The position numbers and the translations under genes were made by a program. From NCBI RefSeq assembly GCF_900110835.1, contig NZ_FOJG01000001.1, forward strand, positions 248,001 through 312,000: DNA of 64,000 bases, read 5' to 3'. Origin of the DNA: Chitinophaga arvensicola (GTDB taxonomy: Bacteria > Bacteroidota > Bacteroidia > Chitinophagales > Chitinophagaceae). Below, piece after piece: positions 26,494-34,790 of this stretch. How positions within the stretch are numbered: the first letter of the stretch is position 1; every line of letters starts with the position of its first letter. The notes beneath the pieces were generated by a model. It worked only from the letters and a program-made list of their open reading frames with translations, did not search any database and was not told where the DNA came from.

Positions 26494-26519
26494 CCGTTGC
26501 AGGTGGCACCCCGCAACGG
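26494..26519 (+). promoter_or_regulatory. Hairpin in the susC leader, locus 2
   Basis: CCGTTGC (26494-26500) pairs with GCAACGG (26513-26519); the loop contains a second short GGT/ACC stem. It ends 64 nt before the susC ATG. No T-run follows. It mirrors the hairpin at 5018-5041 in locus 1. Confidence 0.5.
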
Positions 26520-26562
26520 CAAACATTTAGCTGATCAAGTTTCGTATTGCGTACAATTTTTA

Positions 26563-26573
26563 TCAACCAAACA
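26563..26573 (+). promoter_or_regulatory. Conserved susC leader box, locus 2
   Basis: TCAACCAAACA, identical to 5078-5088 in locus 1, and again about 10 nt before an ATGCAAAAAA start. See the finding on shared susC leaders. Confidence 0.5.
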
Positions 26574-26583
26574 CGTGCAATTT

Positions 26584-29500
26584 ATGCAAAAAACTGCTCT
26601 TTGGTTAAGGGAACCTGTTGCCGTCAACTTCGCAACCGGATCCTCTGCCAAACCACCTGGATTCCTCAACATGCGGCCTATCGCCAAAATCATGCTAGTG
26701 ATGAGATTGACGTTTATTTTACTTTTCACATCGTTCATGGCCGTATCCGCCACCGGTGTATCACAAACCATTACTTTCTCGGGAAAGTCGGTCCCGCTGC
26801 CAAAAGTATTTTCCGTAATCAAAACACAAACCGGCTTCGTGGTATTCGGCAATTCCAGTCTGCTTAAAGAAGCAGCACCGGTATCGCTCGACACCCGCGA
26901 TATGCCACTGGCGGAGTTCCTGGACCTGGTACTGAAGCAACGCGCACTGAGTTACAAAATCTCGGGCAAAACCATAATCCTCTCGCATCAGGCTACACCT
27001 GAAATACCCGCCGCTACGCCGGATCCTCAACAGGTAGTCATTGTGATTACCGGCCGTATTGTATCGCCCGACGGCACGCCGATGCAGGGCGTCAGCGTTC
27101 GCGTAAAAGGTGCTGCCAGCGGTAGCGTCACAGATGCCAAAGGTACCTTCACCATCAACGCGGAACCCGGACAGGTACTGGTATTCACGCACGTGGGTAT
27201 GGAATCACAGGAAAGCAAAGTCACGAAAAACTCCACCACTTTCACCATTGTGATGAAAGCCGCCGAAACCGCTATCAAAGATGTGATCATCACCGGGTAT
27301 AACAATAATATCCGTAAAGAAAGCTTCACTGGCAACGCCATTAAAGTAACACAGGAACAACTGACCAAAGTGGGCAACCGTAATGTGATCAGTATCCTGC
27401 AGGTATTTGACCCCTCCTTCCGCCTGGAGAAAAATAACCTGAGAGGCTCCGACCCCAACACCATGCCTGAATTCTATGTAAGAGGACGTTCCGGTATCGG
27501 GGTAAAAGAACTGGATAAAAGCGGTACGGACCTGTCTCAGGCCGCGCTTACCAACAATCCTAACCTCCCCATCTTTATCATGGACGGTTATGAGGTAACT
27601 GCGCAAAAAGTATATGATTATGATATCAACATGATCAAGAGTATTACTATTCTGAAAGATGCCGCCGCCACGGCTGTTTACGGTTCCCGCGCTGCCAACG
27701 GTGTGATCGTAATTGAAACACTGCCACCTATGCCGGGCAAATTACGCGTTAACTATACCGGTTCTGCTACCGTTACAGCACCGGATCTTTCTGACTACAA
27801 CCTGATGAATGCCGCTGAAAAGCTCGAAGCAGAAAGACTTTCAGGCGCATACAATATCGCCGGTCTGCTACCCACCAATGCCGCTTACCTGACCGATGAA
27901 TATATCAAAAAAACAGCACAGGTAGCAAAAGGGGTGAATACCGACTGGATCAGCCAACCCCTCACCAATGAAGTAAACCAGAAACACTCCGTATACATCG
28001 ATGGAGGTAGCCAGCAGATACGTTTTGGCGTGTCACTGAAATATGATAACCAGAACGGTGTCATGAAAAAATCTGGCCGTAACCGCGAAGGCGCCGGGCT
28101 TACACTCGACTACCGCGGCAAAAAGATACAGGTAAGAAACGATGTGAGTTATGATGTAGTAAAAGCACAGAATTCTCCTTACGGCAATTTTGTGGACTAT
28201 ACCTGGAAATCGCCCTACGACCGCATCTACGACGACAACGGGCAGGTATTAAAAAATACCAACAACTGGCATGGCGGTGTAACATCTGAACTGAACCTGG
28301 TAAACCCTTTGTATGAAGCACTGAAAACAAAGAACTACAGTCGTACCGGAACAAATACACTGGCCAACAACCTGGCGGTGAACTGGAACGTGGCGTCGCA
28401 CCTGCAGTTCCGCGGACAGGTATCTGTTACCAAAACAGACAATACCAGCGAAAGTTATATAGATCCTGCCTCCGGCAGATATGATATCAGAGCTGGTGCC
28501 GATTACAGCCTTATCGGGCAATTGAACCAGGGCAACAGTAATATGCTCAGTATCAATACCAATGCATTTGCCAACTACGTAAACACCATACAGGATCATA
28601 ACATCAACGTATCGGCAGGTATTAATACCCTGCAAACGGAAGGAAGCTCCAGCACGGCTGTTTACACCGGCTTCTCTTCCGGTGATCAGCATACACCGAA
28701 CCTGGCAGCGAAGATATCCGGTAAGCCAAGCTATGCACAGAACCAGACCCGTATGTTCGGTTCTTTCCTTACGTTGAACTATTCCTTTAAAGATATTTAC
28801 CTGTTAGACATCTCCTCCCGCCTGGACGGATCTTCTGAATTCGGCAACGAGCGCAAGTTTGCACCGTTCTGGTCTATCGGAACAGGGGTAAACCTGCATA
28901 AGTATGAATTCCTGCGCGGCAGCAACGTGATCAGCCGTGCACGTATCACCGCCAATATGGGGCAACTGGGTAAAACCAACTTCCCACCTTATGCAGCAAA
29001 AGACAATTATAACCTGTCATCCAACTGGTACAGCACCGGCCCTGGTGTATCGCTGTATGCAATGGGTAATACCGGGCTTACCTGGGAAAAAACCAATACC
29101 TATGACCTGATCTTTGACCTCGGATTACTGAAAGATCGTATCAGCGTAAACGTTAACCTGTACCGCAAACTGACGCGCGATCTGGTAAACGATGTAAACC
29201 TGCCACTGTCGTCTGGTTTTACGCAATACAAGGATAACATCGGGGAAGTAGAAAACAAAGGTTTTGAAATACAATTCCGGGCAGATGTAATCAAGAAAAA
29301 AGACCTCCTGATCGCCGTTTACGGCAACTTTGCCGCCAACAGGAACAGGCTGGTGAATATCTCCAACGCACTCAAGGAATATAACCAACGCGTGGATGAT
29401 GAATACAAGAATTACACTACCGCTTCCAGCGATAAAGGACCAGCCAATAAAATAAAATTCTCTACCCCGCATATTAAATATGTAGAAGGCGGTTCCCTTA

Positions 29501-30087
29501 CTTCTGTATTCGGTATGAGATCCCTGGGCATCAACCCGATGGATGGAAGGGAAGTATTCATGCGTAAAGATGGTACCATTACTTACGATTGGAACGCATT
29601 CGACCAGGTGATCATCGGCGATATGAGCCCTAAAGGACAGGGTGCTTTCGGTATCAATGGTAACTACAAAGGCATCACGCTTTTTGCGTCTTTCCTCTAT
29701 GAATTTGGTGGAGATGAATATAACAATACGCTACTGAGTAAAGTAGAAAACGTAGACATCTACAACCGCAATGCAGACAGGCGCTTACTCACCGACCGCT
29801 GGAAACAACCCGGCGACCTCATGCAGTTCAAGAACATTGCCGACAGATCGCAAACTACCCGCCCTACTTCCCGCTTTATGCAACGGTACAACGCGGTATC
29901 TTTTAACTCACTGAGTCTGGGTTATGCTTTCAACCAGGCCACGCTCAGAAAACTAGGCGGCCTGAATATGCTGCGGTTCCAGTTTACCACCAATAACCTG
30001 GCGAAGATTACGACGGTGAAACAGGAAAGAGGATTGGACTATCCTTTTGCAAGAACCTTTGACTTCTCCATCAACCTTGGCTTTTAA
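26584..30087 (+). CDS. SusC/RagA-family TonB-linked outer membrane receptor with STN domain, locus 2
   Basis: 1167 residues from ATG 26584; a TTG at 26497 lies in the hairpin and is rejected. The signal region ends near TGVSQTITFSG. The STN domain (about residues 60-130) begins KSVPLPKVFSVIKTQTG, followed by a carboxypeptidase-regulatory-like repeat (about 150-225, GRIVSPDGTPMQGVSVRVKG) and the plug (VFDPSFRLEKNNLRGSDPN, then IFIMDGYEV). The barrel ends with FARTFDFSINLGF. The plug lacks the usual ISIRG-type motif and instead has a longer MPEFYVRGRSGIG stretch. It should import a ligand with SusD. SusD starts 10 nt downstream. Confidence 0.95.
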   Translation: MQKTALWLREPVAVNFATGSSAKPPGFLNMRPIAKIMLVMRLTFILLFTSFMAVSATGVSQTITFSGKSVPLPKVFSVIKTQTGFVVFGNSSLLKEAAPVSLDTRDMPLAEFLDLVLKQRALSYKISGKTIILSHQATPEIPAATPDPQQVVIVITGRIVSPDGTPMQGVSVRVKGAASGSVTDAKGTFTINAEPGQVLVFTHVGMESQESKVTKNSTTFTIVMKAAETAIKDVIITGYNNNIRKESFTGNAIKVTQEQLTKVGNRNVISILQVFDPSFRLEKNNLRGSDPNTMPEFYVRGRSGIGVKELDKSGTDLSQAALTNNPNLPIFIMDGYEVTAQKVYDYDINMIKSITILKDAAATAVYGSRAANGVIVIETLPPMPGKLRVNYTGSATVTAPDLSDYNLMNAAEKLEAERLSGAYNIAGLLPTNAAYLTDEYIKKTAQVAKGVNTDWISQPLTNEVNQKHSVYIDGGSQQIRFGVSLKYDNQNGVMKKSGRNREGAGLTLDYRGKKIQVRNDVSYDVVKAQNSPYGNFVDYTWKSPYDRIYDDNGQVLKNTNNWHGGVTSELNLVNPLYEALKTKNYSRTGTNTLANNLAVNWNVASHLQFRGQVSVTKTDNTSESYIDPASGRYDIRAGADYSLIGQLNQGNSNMLSINTNAFANYVNTIQDHNINVSAGINTLQTEGSSSTAVYTGFSSGDQHTPNLAAKISGKPSYAQNQTRMFGSFLTLNYSFKDIYLLDISSRLDGSSEFGNERKFAPFWSIGTGVNLHKYEFLRGSNVISRARITANMGQLGKTNFPPYAAKDNYNLSSNWYSTGPGVSLYAMGNTGLTWEKTNTYDLIFDLGLLKDRISVNVNLYRKLTRDLVNDVNLPLSSGFTQYKDNIGEVENKGFEIQFRADVIKKKDLLIAVYGNFAANRNRLVNISNALKEYNQRVDDEYKNYTTASSDKGPANKIKFSTPHIKYVEGGSLTSVFGMRSLGINPMDGREVFMRKDGTITYDWNAFDQVIIGDMSPKGQGAFGINGNYKGITLFASFLYEFGGDEYNNTLLSKVENVDIYNRNADRRLLTDRWKQPGDLMQFKNIADRSQTTRPTSRFMQRYNAVSFNSLSLGYAFNQATLRKLGGLNMLRFQFTTNNLAKITTVKQERGLDYPFARTFDFSINLGF

Positions 30088-30097
30088 ATCACCGGAT

Positions 30098-31540
30098 ATG
30101 AAAAAGTATTTGCTGAATATATCGATGGCTGTGCTCTCCATCACCCTGATCTCCTCCTGTAGTAAATGGCTGGATGTACAACCTATTGACAGAGTGAGTG
30201 ATGAAACACTGTTTGAAACACCGGGCGGTTTCAGAAGCGCGTTGAATGGTATTTACCAGACCCTCGCCAAGCCCGAACTCTACGGACGCCAGCTTACCTG
30301 GGGTACTCTGAGTGCAATGGGACAGGATTACACTATCAATACCAAAATCCCTACGGATTACCAGATGGCTGCCAACAGCGACTTCACCAACGTGGATCTG
30401 AAAACATCGGTGTCCAATACCTGGGGTACTGCCTATAACGCTATTGCCAATTGCAATAAACTGTTGAATGAACTGGCTAAGAAAGAGGATGGCTTTTTCC
30501 TTTCCGGCAGATCGGAACGCAACCTTATCAAAGGAGAGGCACTCGCCATCAGGGCGCTGCTGCATTTCGACATGGTACGCATTTTCAGTGTATCACCCGC
30601 AAAGAACAGCCAGGAACCCATTGTACCTTATCAGGATGTTTATCCCGCACACTTTGCAATGGCATTACCACCGGCAGAAATTATCAAACGCATCACAGAT
30701 GATCTGAACGAGGCGCAAAACCTGGTGGCTGAAAATGATACGTTGGTAAACAAGGGATTACTCAGCGGAGGACTCAATACATTGATGGGTGGCTCCAGCA
30801 ATGCCAGCGGCATTTTCTTTACCTTCCGCATGAACCGCCTCAATTATGTAGCTATCCATGGATTGCTGGCAAGGGTATACCTGTATGCAGGAGATATCCC
30901 CAATGCAAAGAAAGAAGCGGAATATGTATACACCCGGTTCGGCCCTGCCGGACAAAGGTGGTGGACATTCACACCGGAATATAATACCAACAGCATACTC
31001 CGTTACCAGAAGCTGGCCGATGACCTGATACTGGCTTTTTATGATCCACAGCTCATAACCAATATCAACAACTTCAAAGGTGTTAATTATTCCTTCCCGC
31101 TGAATGATGCGACCAGTATATTCCCTGCCACCGAACGTGATTACCGCCGTAACCTGGTTTCTCCGGACAATACTTCCTACAAATGGATAGAGGCCAACGG
31201 CAGTGCGTATCAGACGCAGCAAAACACGATTCTACCCGTGCTGCGCCTCAGTGAAATTTACCTGATTTACAGTGAGTGTCTCTATCGTCAAGGCAATACC
31301 AGCGACGCATTGAAAGTATTCAATGCCCTGCGGAATGCACGCGGTAAATCCACCACGTTTACCGACGTTTCTGAGAATGGCTACTACGGCGAATTGCTGA
31401 TGGAATACAGAAGAGAGTTTATAACAGAAGGGCAAACCATCCTGGCACATAAACGCCTCAACCGCCCAATGCTGATCGGAACTAAAAGAATAGAGGTAGA
31501 AAACAGGTATACCCCTGTAGTACCAGAAGGAGAAAGATAA
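30098..31540 (+). CDS. SusD/RagB-family outer membrane lipoprotein, locus 2
   Basis: 480 residues from ATG 30098 (lipoprotein signal MKKYLLNISMAVLSITLISS with lipid Cys at residue 21). SusD hallmarks are CSKWLDVQPIDRVSDETLF, GFRSALNGIYQTL, the TPR-like YVAIHGLLARVYLYAGDI, and LRLSEIYLIYSECLYRQGN near the C-terminus, followed by the LMEYRREFITEGQ segment. Role: substrate-binding lid on SusC at the cell surface. The ligand is unknown. Confidence 0.94.
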   Translation: MKKYLLNISMAVLSITLISSCSKWLDVQPIDRVSDETLFETPGGFRSALNGIYQTLAKPELYGRQLTWGTLSAMGQDYTINTKIPTDYQMAANSDFTNVDLKTSVSNTWGTAYNAIANCNKLLNELAKKEDGFFLSGRSERNLIKGEALAIRALLHFDMVRIFSVSPAKNSQEPIVPYQDVYPAHFAMALPPAEIIKRITDDLNEAQNLVAENDTLVNKGLLSGGLNTLMGGSSNASGIFFTFRMNRLNYVAIHGLLARVYLYAGDIPNAKKEAEYVYTRFGPAGQRWWTFTPEYNTNSILRYQKLADDLILAFYDPQLITNINNFKGVNYSFPLNDATSIFPATERDYRRNLVSPDNTSYKWIEANGSAYQTQQNTILPVLRLSEIYLIYSECLYRQGNTSDALKVFNALRNARGKSTTFTDVSENGYYGELLMEYRREFITEGQTILAHKRLNRPMLIGTKRIEVENRYTPVVPEGER

Positions 31541-31568
31541 CTATTATCCAATCGTCCAATTTTTCAAC

Positions 31569-32273
31569 ATGCAACAAATAAAAAGATACCTCATCGCTCT
31601 CCTGATCATCCCGGCACTGATGATCGGTTGTAAAAAGCAGGATCTCACTACGTATACAGGTGGCCGTTATATCCAGTTCTCTCAGAACTACCAGGATACC
31701 ATTGCATTGTCGTTCTTCCTTTTCCCGGCATTGAATGAATTCAAGGTAGCCCTGCCGGTAGAACTTACCGGAAAAATGACAGACCAGGACCTTCCTTATA
31801 TTCTGAAAGCAGACACCGCTACCTCGGCTCCGGCATCGTCCTACATTATCGCAGACGGATATACGATAAAGAAAGGGCTTGCGAAAGACACAGCCCGTAT
31901 TACGATTAAAAAACAGGCGGAGTTGAAAGGGAAAGAAGTACTGCTGGTCATCAATATGGCAGGCAGCAGCGACCTGCTCCCCGGCCAAACCATCTACACA
32001 CGGCGTGTACTCCGCATCAGCGATAAGATCAGTAAACCAACCTGGTGGGATACACAGATGGACAATTTCTACCTGGGCAAATATTCCGATAAAAAGTTCA
32101 GCACTTTCATCCAGGTTACAGGTGTAGGTGATCTGAACCCCTACGGTACGGAACAGAAAAGGGATCTGATGCTGCAATTCAAATACTACCTGATCAGGAT
32201 GCGGGATGCCGGCACACCTGTACTGGAAGACAACGGAACAGATATGTTATCTACCGTACCGCTTATCGGATAA
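31569..32273 (+). CDS. DUF4843 lipoprotein
   Basis: 234 residues with a lipoprotein signal (MQQIKRYLIALLIIPALMIGC, lipid Cys21). Features are TGGRYIQFSQNYQDTIALSFF, a beta-rich middle, and WWDTQMDNFYLGKYSDKKFSTFI. This matches the DUF4843 pattern of surface lipoproteins that accompany SusC/SusD and PKD-like partners in Bacteroidota. It probably sits at the outer membrane as an accessory of the receptor. The role is unknown. It lies 28 nt after susD. Confidence 0.8.
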   Translation: MQQIKRYLIALLIIPALMIGCKKQDLTTYTGGRYIQFSQNYQDTIALSFFLFPALNEFKVALPVELTGKMTDQDLPYILKADTATSAPASSYIIADGYTIKKGLAKDTARITIKKQAELKGKEVLLVINMAGSSDLLPGQTIYTRRVLRISDKISKPTWWDTQMDNFYLGKYSDKKFSTFIQVTGVGDLNPYGTEQKRDLMLQFKYYLIRMRDAGTPVLEDNGTDMLSTVPLIG

Positions 32274-32306
32274 TGGCTATTGATTACTCATCGAAAATCC
32301 AACAAC

Positions 32307-33809
32307 ATGAAATTAAACCGCAATTATATATGGCTGCTGTCGGGTGCACTTTTCTTAAACGGCTGTATCAAAGATAAAGGCAACTATGACCTCCTGACCG
32401 GCAATAAGGTGGATGTTAAATATGCCAATCCATCTGTAGTCCTTTACGTAGGAGATACCCTGCGACTGGATCCCGTACGTACTTTTTCCAACCCGGCCGA
32501 CACCGCCGACTTCGATCATAAATGGTATGCAAATGGCAAGTTTTATTCAGACAAGCCACGGCTGGAACTGGCTGCAACGGAAACTGCCGGGTATACTTTT
32601 GCCTATTATATGACCGACCGTAAGTCTGGTATCACCTATTCTCCTGCCGTTTATCTGACCGTAAGCATCTCTTCCCGTTATATCCAGAACTGGGGGATTC
32701 TATACCAGGATGCCAATGGGAATACGGAACTGGCACACGTAAATCCGGATGCTAACGGCACCACCTACACGAACTATACCGGGCTGTATCAGAAAGCCAA
32801 CGGTGTACCCGCTGGTACACAACCCGTTAAAATGAGGTACTACAATATGCGCGGTACCCCCTGCCTGTTCGTTATCCAGAAAGGAGCGCCCGGCGCCCTC
32901 GACCTCAGTGCCGCCGATATGAAAAAGAAACTGGTAGTATCCCAGTCCTTTACGCAAGGCAATGCGCCGGCAGATTTTGAAGCGGTAGATATGGCTTTTT
33001 ATAACACCGCCGATATGGTAGTCACAAAAAGCGGCGATGTATATGGCCGTTTCTTTAACGGCGCCGCCGTATTTACCATTCCCTGGATGAGCACTCCCAT
33101 GAGCGTAGCCAGGGGATGCAAGATCACCGACATATGGGACTCCTGGTATAAAACCACCCTCATTGCATTTATGTACGACCGCCTGAATAAGCGGGTATTA
33201 CAATCGAACCTGGCTGGATACACCCCCAATGGCGGCGTGACGATCGATTCATTACCACTGCCTGTTACACCTTACCCGGCAGACTATACGTCGCTACATA
33301 ACCTGGGCGACTGGGAGTACATCTGGGGCGGTACTTTCCACGACAGCTACGGGTTTGCAAATGGCGCCCTGCTGATCAGGAACCCGGCAGACGGGCAGGT
33401 TTATTATGAAGACTTCGCCTATAAAAACGGTATGGGCCAACCCAATATACTCACACCAGGAAAACGTATACTCTTTCCCGGTAGCTCCCTGATAAACAGC
33501 AAAACCCGGTATGCACCTATAAAAAACAGGGATTACCTGTTCTACTCCGGTGGAGCAGACAATAAACAACTGTATTATTTTGATGCACTTTCCGGAACAC
33601 AAAAAACCTATATCACGCTACCCAGCCCGATTACGTCTGTTACAGCACACGACAACTTACCACAGATGGCCGTAGGCCTGGAAGATGGCACTTTTCTCCT
33701 CTATGATGTATCTAACGAGGTAATGCTATCCGGTCAGCCGAAGGAACTCTACCGCCTGAGTGGTTTAGGCAAAGTGGTTGACATTGTTTTCAAAAGTTAT
33801 TCTTACTAA
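32307..33809 (+). CDS. PKD-like family lipoprotein
   Basis: 500 residues from ATG 32307, chosen for its lipoprotein signal (MKLNRNYIWLLSGALFLNGC, lipid Cys20). CIKDKGNYDLLTGNKVDV, then a PKD/Ig-like repeat (DTLRLDPVRTF, DHKWYANGKFY), then a larger region resembling a beta-propeller or repeat fold (GDWEYIWGGTFHDSYGFANG, YFDALSGTQKTYITL). PKD-like lipoproteins of this type accompany SusCD/DUF4843 genes. It is probably surface-exposed and binds ligand or matrix. Spacing to neighbours is 33 and 24 nt, in line with one transcript. Confidence 0.82.
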   Translation: MKLNRNYIWLLSGALFLNGCIKDKGNYDLLTGNKVDVKYANPSVVLYVGDTLRLDPVRTFSNPADTADFDHKWYANGKFYSDKPRLELAATETAGYTFAYYMTDRKSGITYSPAVYLTVSISSRYIQNWGILYQDANGNTELAHVNPDANGTTYTNYTGLYQKANGVPAGTQPVKMRYYNMRGTPCLFVIQKGAPGALDLSAADMKKKLVVSQSFTQGNAPADFEAVDMAFYNTADMVVTKSGDVYGRFFNGAAVFTIPWMSTPMSVARGCKITDIWDSWYKTTLIAFMYDRLNKRVLQSNLAGYTPNGGVTIDSLPLPVTPYPADYTSLHNLGDWEYIWGGTFHDSYGFANGALLIRNPADGQVYYEDFAYKNGMGQPNILTPGKRILFPGSSLINSKTRYAPIKNRDYLFYSGGADNKQLYYFDALSGTQKTYITLPSPITSVTAHDNLPQMAVGLEDGTFLLYDVSNEVMLSGQPKELYRLSGLGKVVDIVFKSYSY

Positions 33810-33833
33810 TTCATCTTACGGAAATCAATAAAA

Positions 33834-34772
33834 ATGAAAGAACCAATCATTAAAGTGAGTAACCTCTCGCACCGGTACAATGTGCAGTGGGCGGTGAAGG
33901 ACATCAGTTTTGAATTCAATACCAAAGGTATTTACGGATTGCTCGGCGCCAATGGCGCCGGCAAATCCACCCTCATGAACATCATGTGTGGTGTACTGAA
34001 TCAAACCCATGGCGAAATCCACATCAACGGTATCAGCCTGCGCGACAACCCGGTAGAAGCCAAGAAACATATCGGCTTCCTGCCACAGCAACCACCACTG
34101 CAACCCGAACTCACCATCGAAGAGTACCTGACCTATTGTGCCCACCTGCGCCTGATGCCTGAAGCATCCATCAAAACGGCGGTGCAGGAAGTCATGGAAA
34201 AATGCAAAATCAGTCACTTCGCCAAACGTATCATCAAAAACCTGTCTGGTGGTTACCAGCAGAGAGTAGGTATTGCACAGGCGATCATTCACCGGCCCGA
34301 TTTCATTGTACTCGATGAACCAACAAACGGTCTCGATCCCAACCAGATCCTGGAAGTAAGATCTCTCATCAAGGAAATTGCAGAAGAAAGAACGGTATTG
34401 CTATCTACCCATATCCTGCAGGAAGTACAAGCCTTATGCGATGATATCTGGATGATCAACGAAGGACATATCATCTTCTCCGGATCACTGGATGAATTTG
34501 ATAACTACATTATGCCCAGTATGTTTAATGTAACCCTGCTGGCAGGCCCGTCTACAGAAGAACTGGCCGCTATTCCCGGTATCGTGGGCGTAGAAACCGT
34601 AGGAAATACCAAATACCGTTTACAGTTTGATAATAACCGCGACATTATCGAAAACTTCGTAAAAATAAGCGTAGCCAGAGATTGGCGGCTTGTTGAAATC
34701 TCTCTCGAAAAAAATTCACTGAATACTGTTTTTGCGGAATTAAGCCGGAAAAAAACGAAACAACTTAACTGA
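33834..34772 (+). CDS. ABC transporter ATP-binding protein (GldA-like)
   Basis: 312 residues. Walker A GANGAGKST at 38-46, signature LSGGYQQR at 137-144, Walker B and D-loop DEPTNGLD at 161-168, and H-loop LLSTHILQEV near 200. The C-terminal 90 residues form an extension typical of GldA/CcmA-type ATPases. It would power the Gldg-type permease encoded 18 nt downstream. Gliding is one known use of this kind of transporter in Bacteroidota, but the locus context points to a link with an uptake system; the substrate is unknown. Confidence 0.93.
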   Translation: MKEPIIKVSNLSHRYNVQWAVKDISFEFNTKGIYGLLGANGAGKSTLMNIMCGVLNQTHGEIHINGISLRDNPVEAKKHIGFLPQQPPLQPELTIEEYLTYCAHLRLMPEASIKTAVQEVMEKCKISHFAKRIIKNLSGGYQQRVGIAQAIIHRPDFIVLDEPTNGLDPNQILEVRSLIKEIAEERTVLLSTHILQEVQALCDDIWMINEGHIIFSGSLDEFDNYIMPSMFNVTLLAGPSTEELAAIPGIVGVETVGNTKYRLQFDNNRDIIENFVKISVARDWRLVEISLEKNSLNTVFAELSRKKTKQLN

Positions 34773-34790
34773 GCGCTTTAACCATTAGCA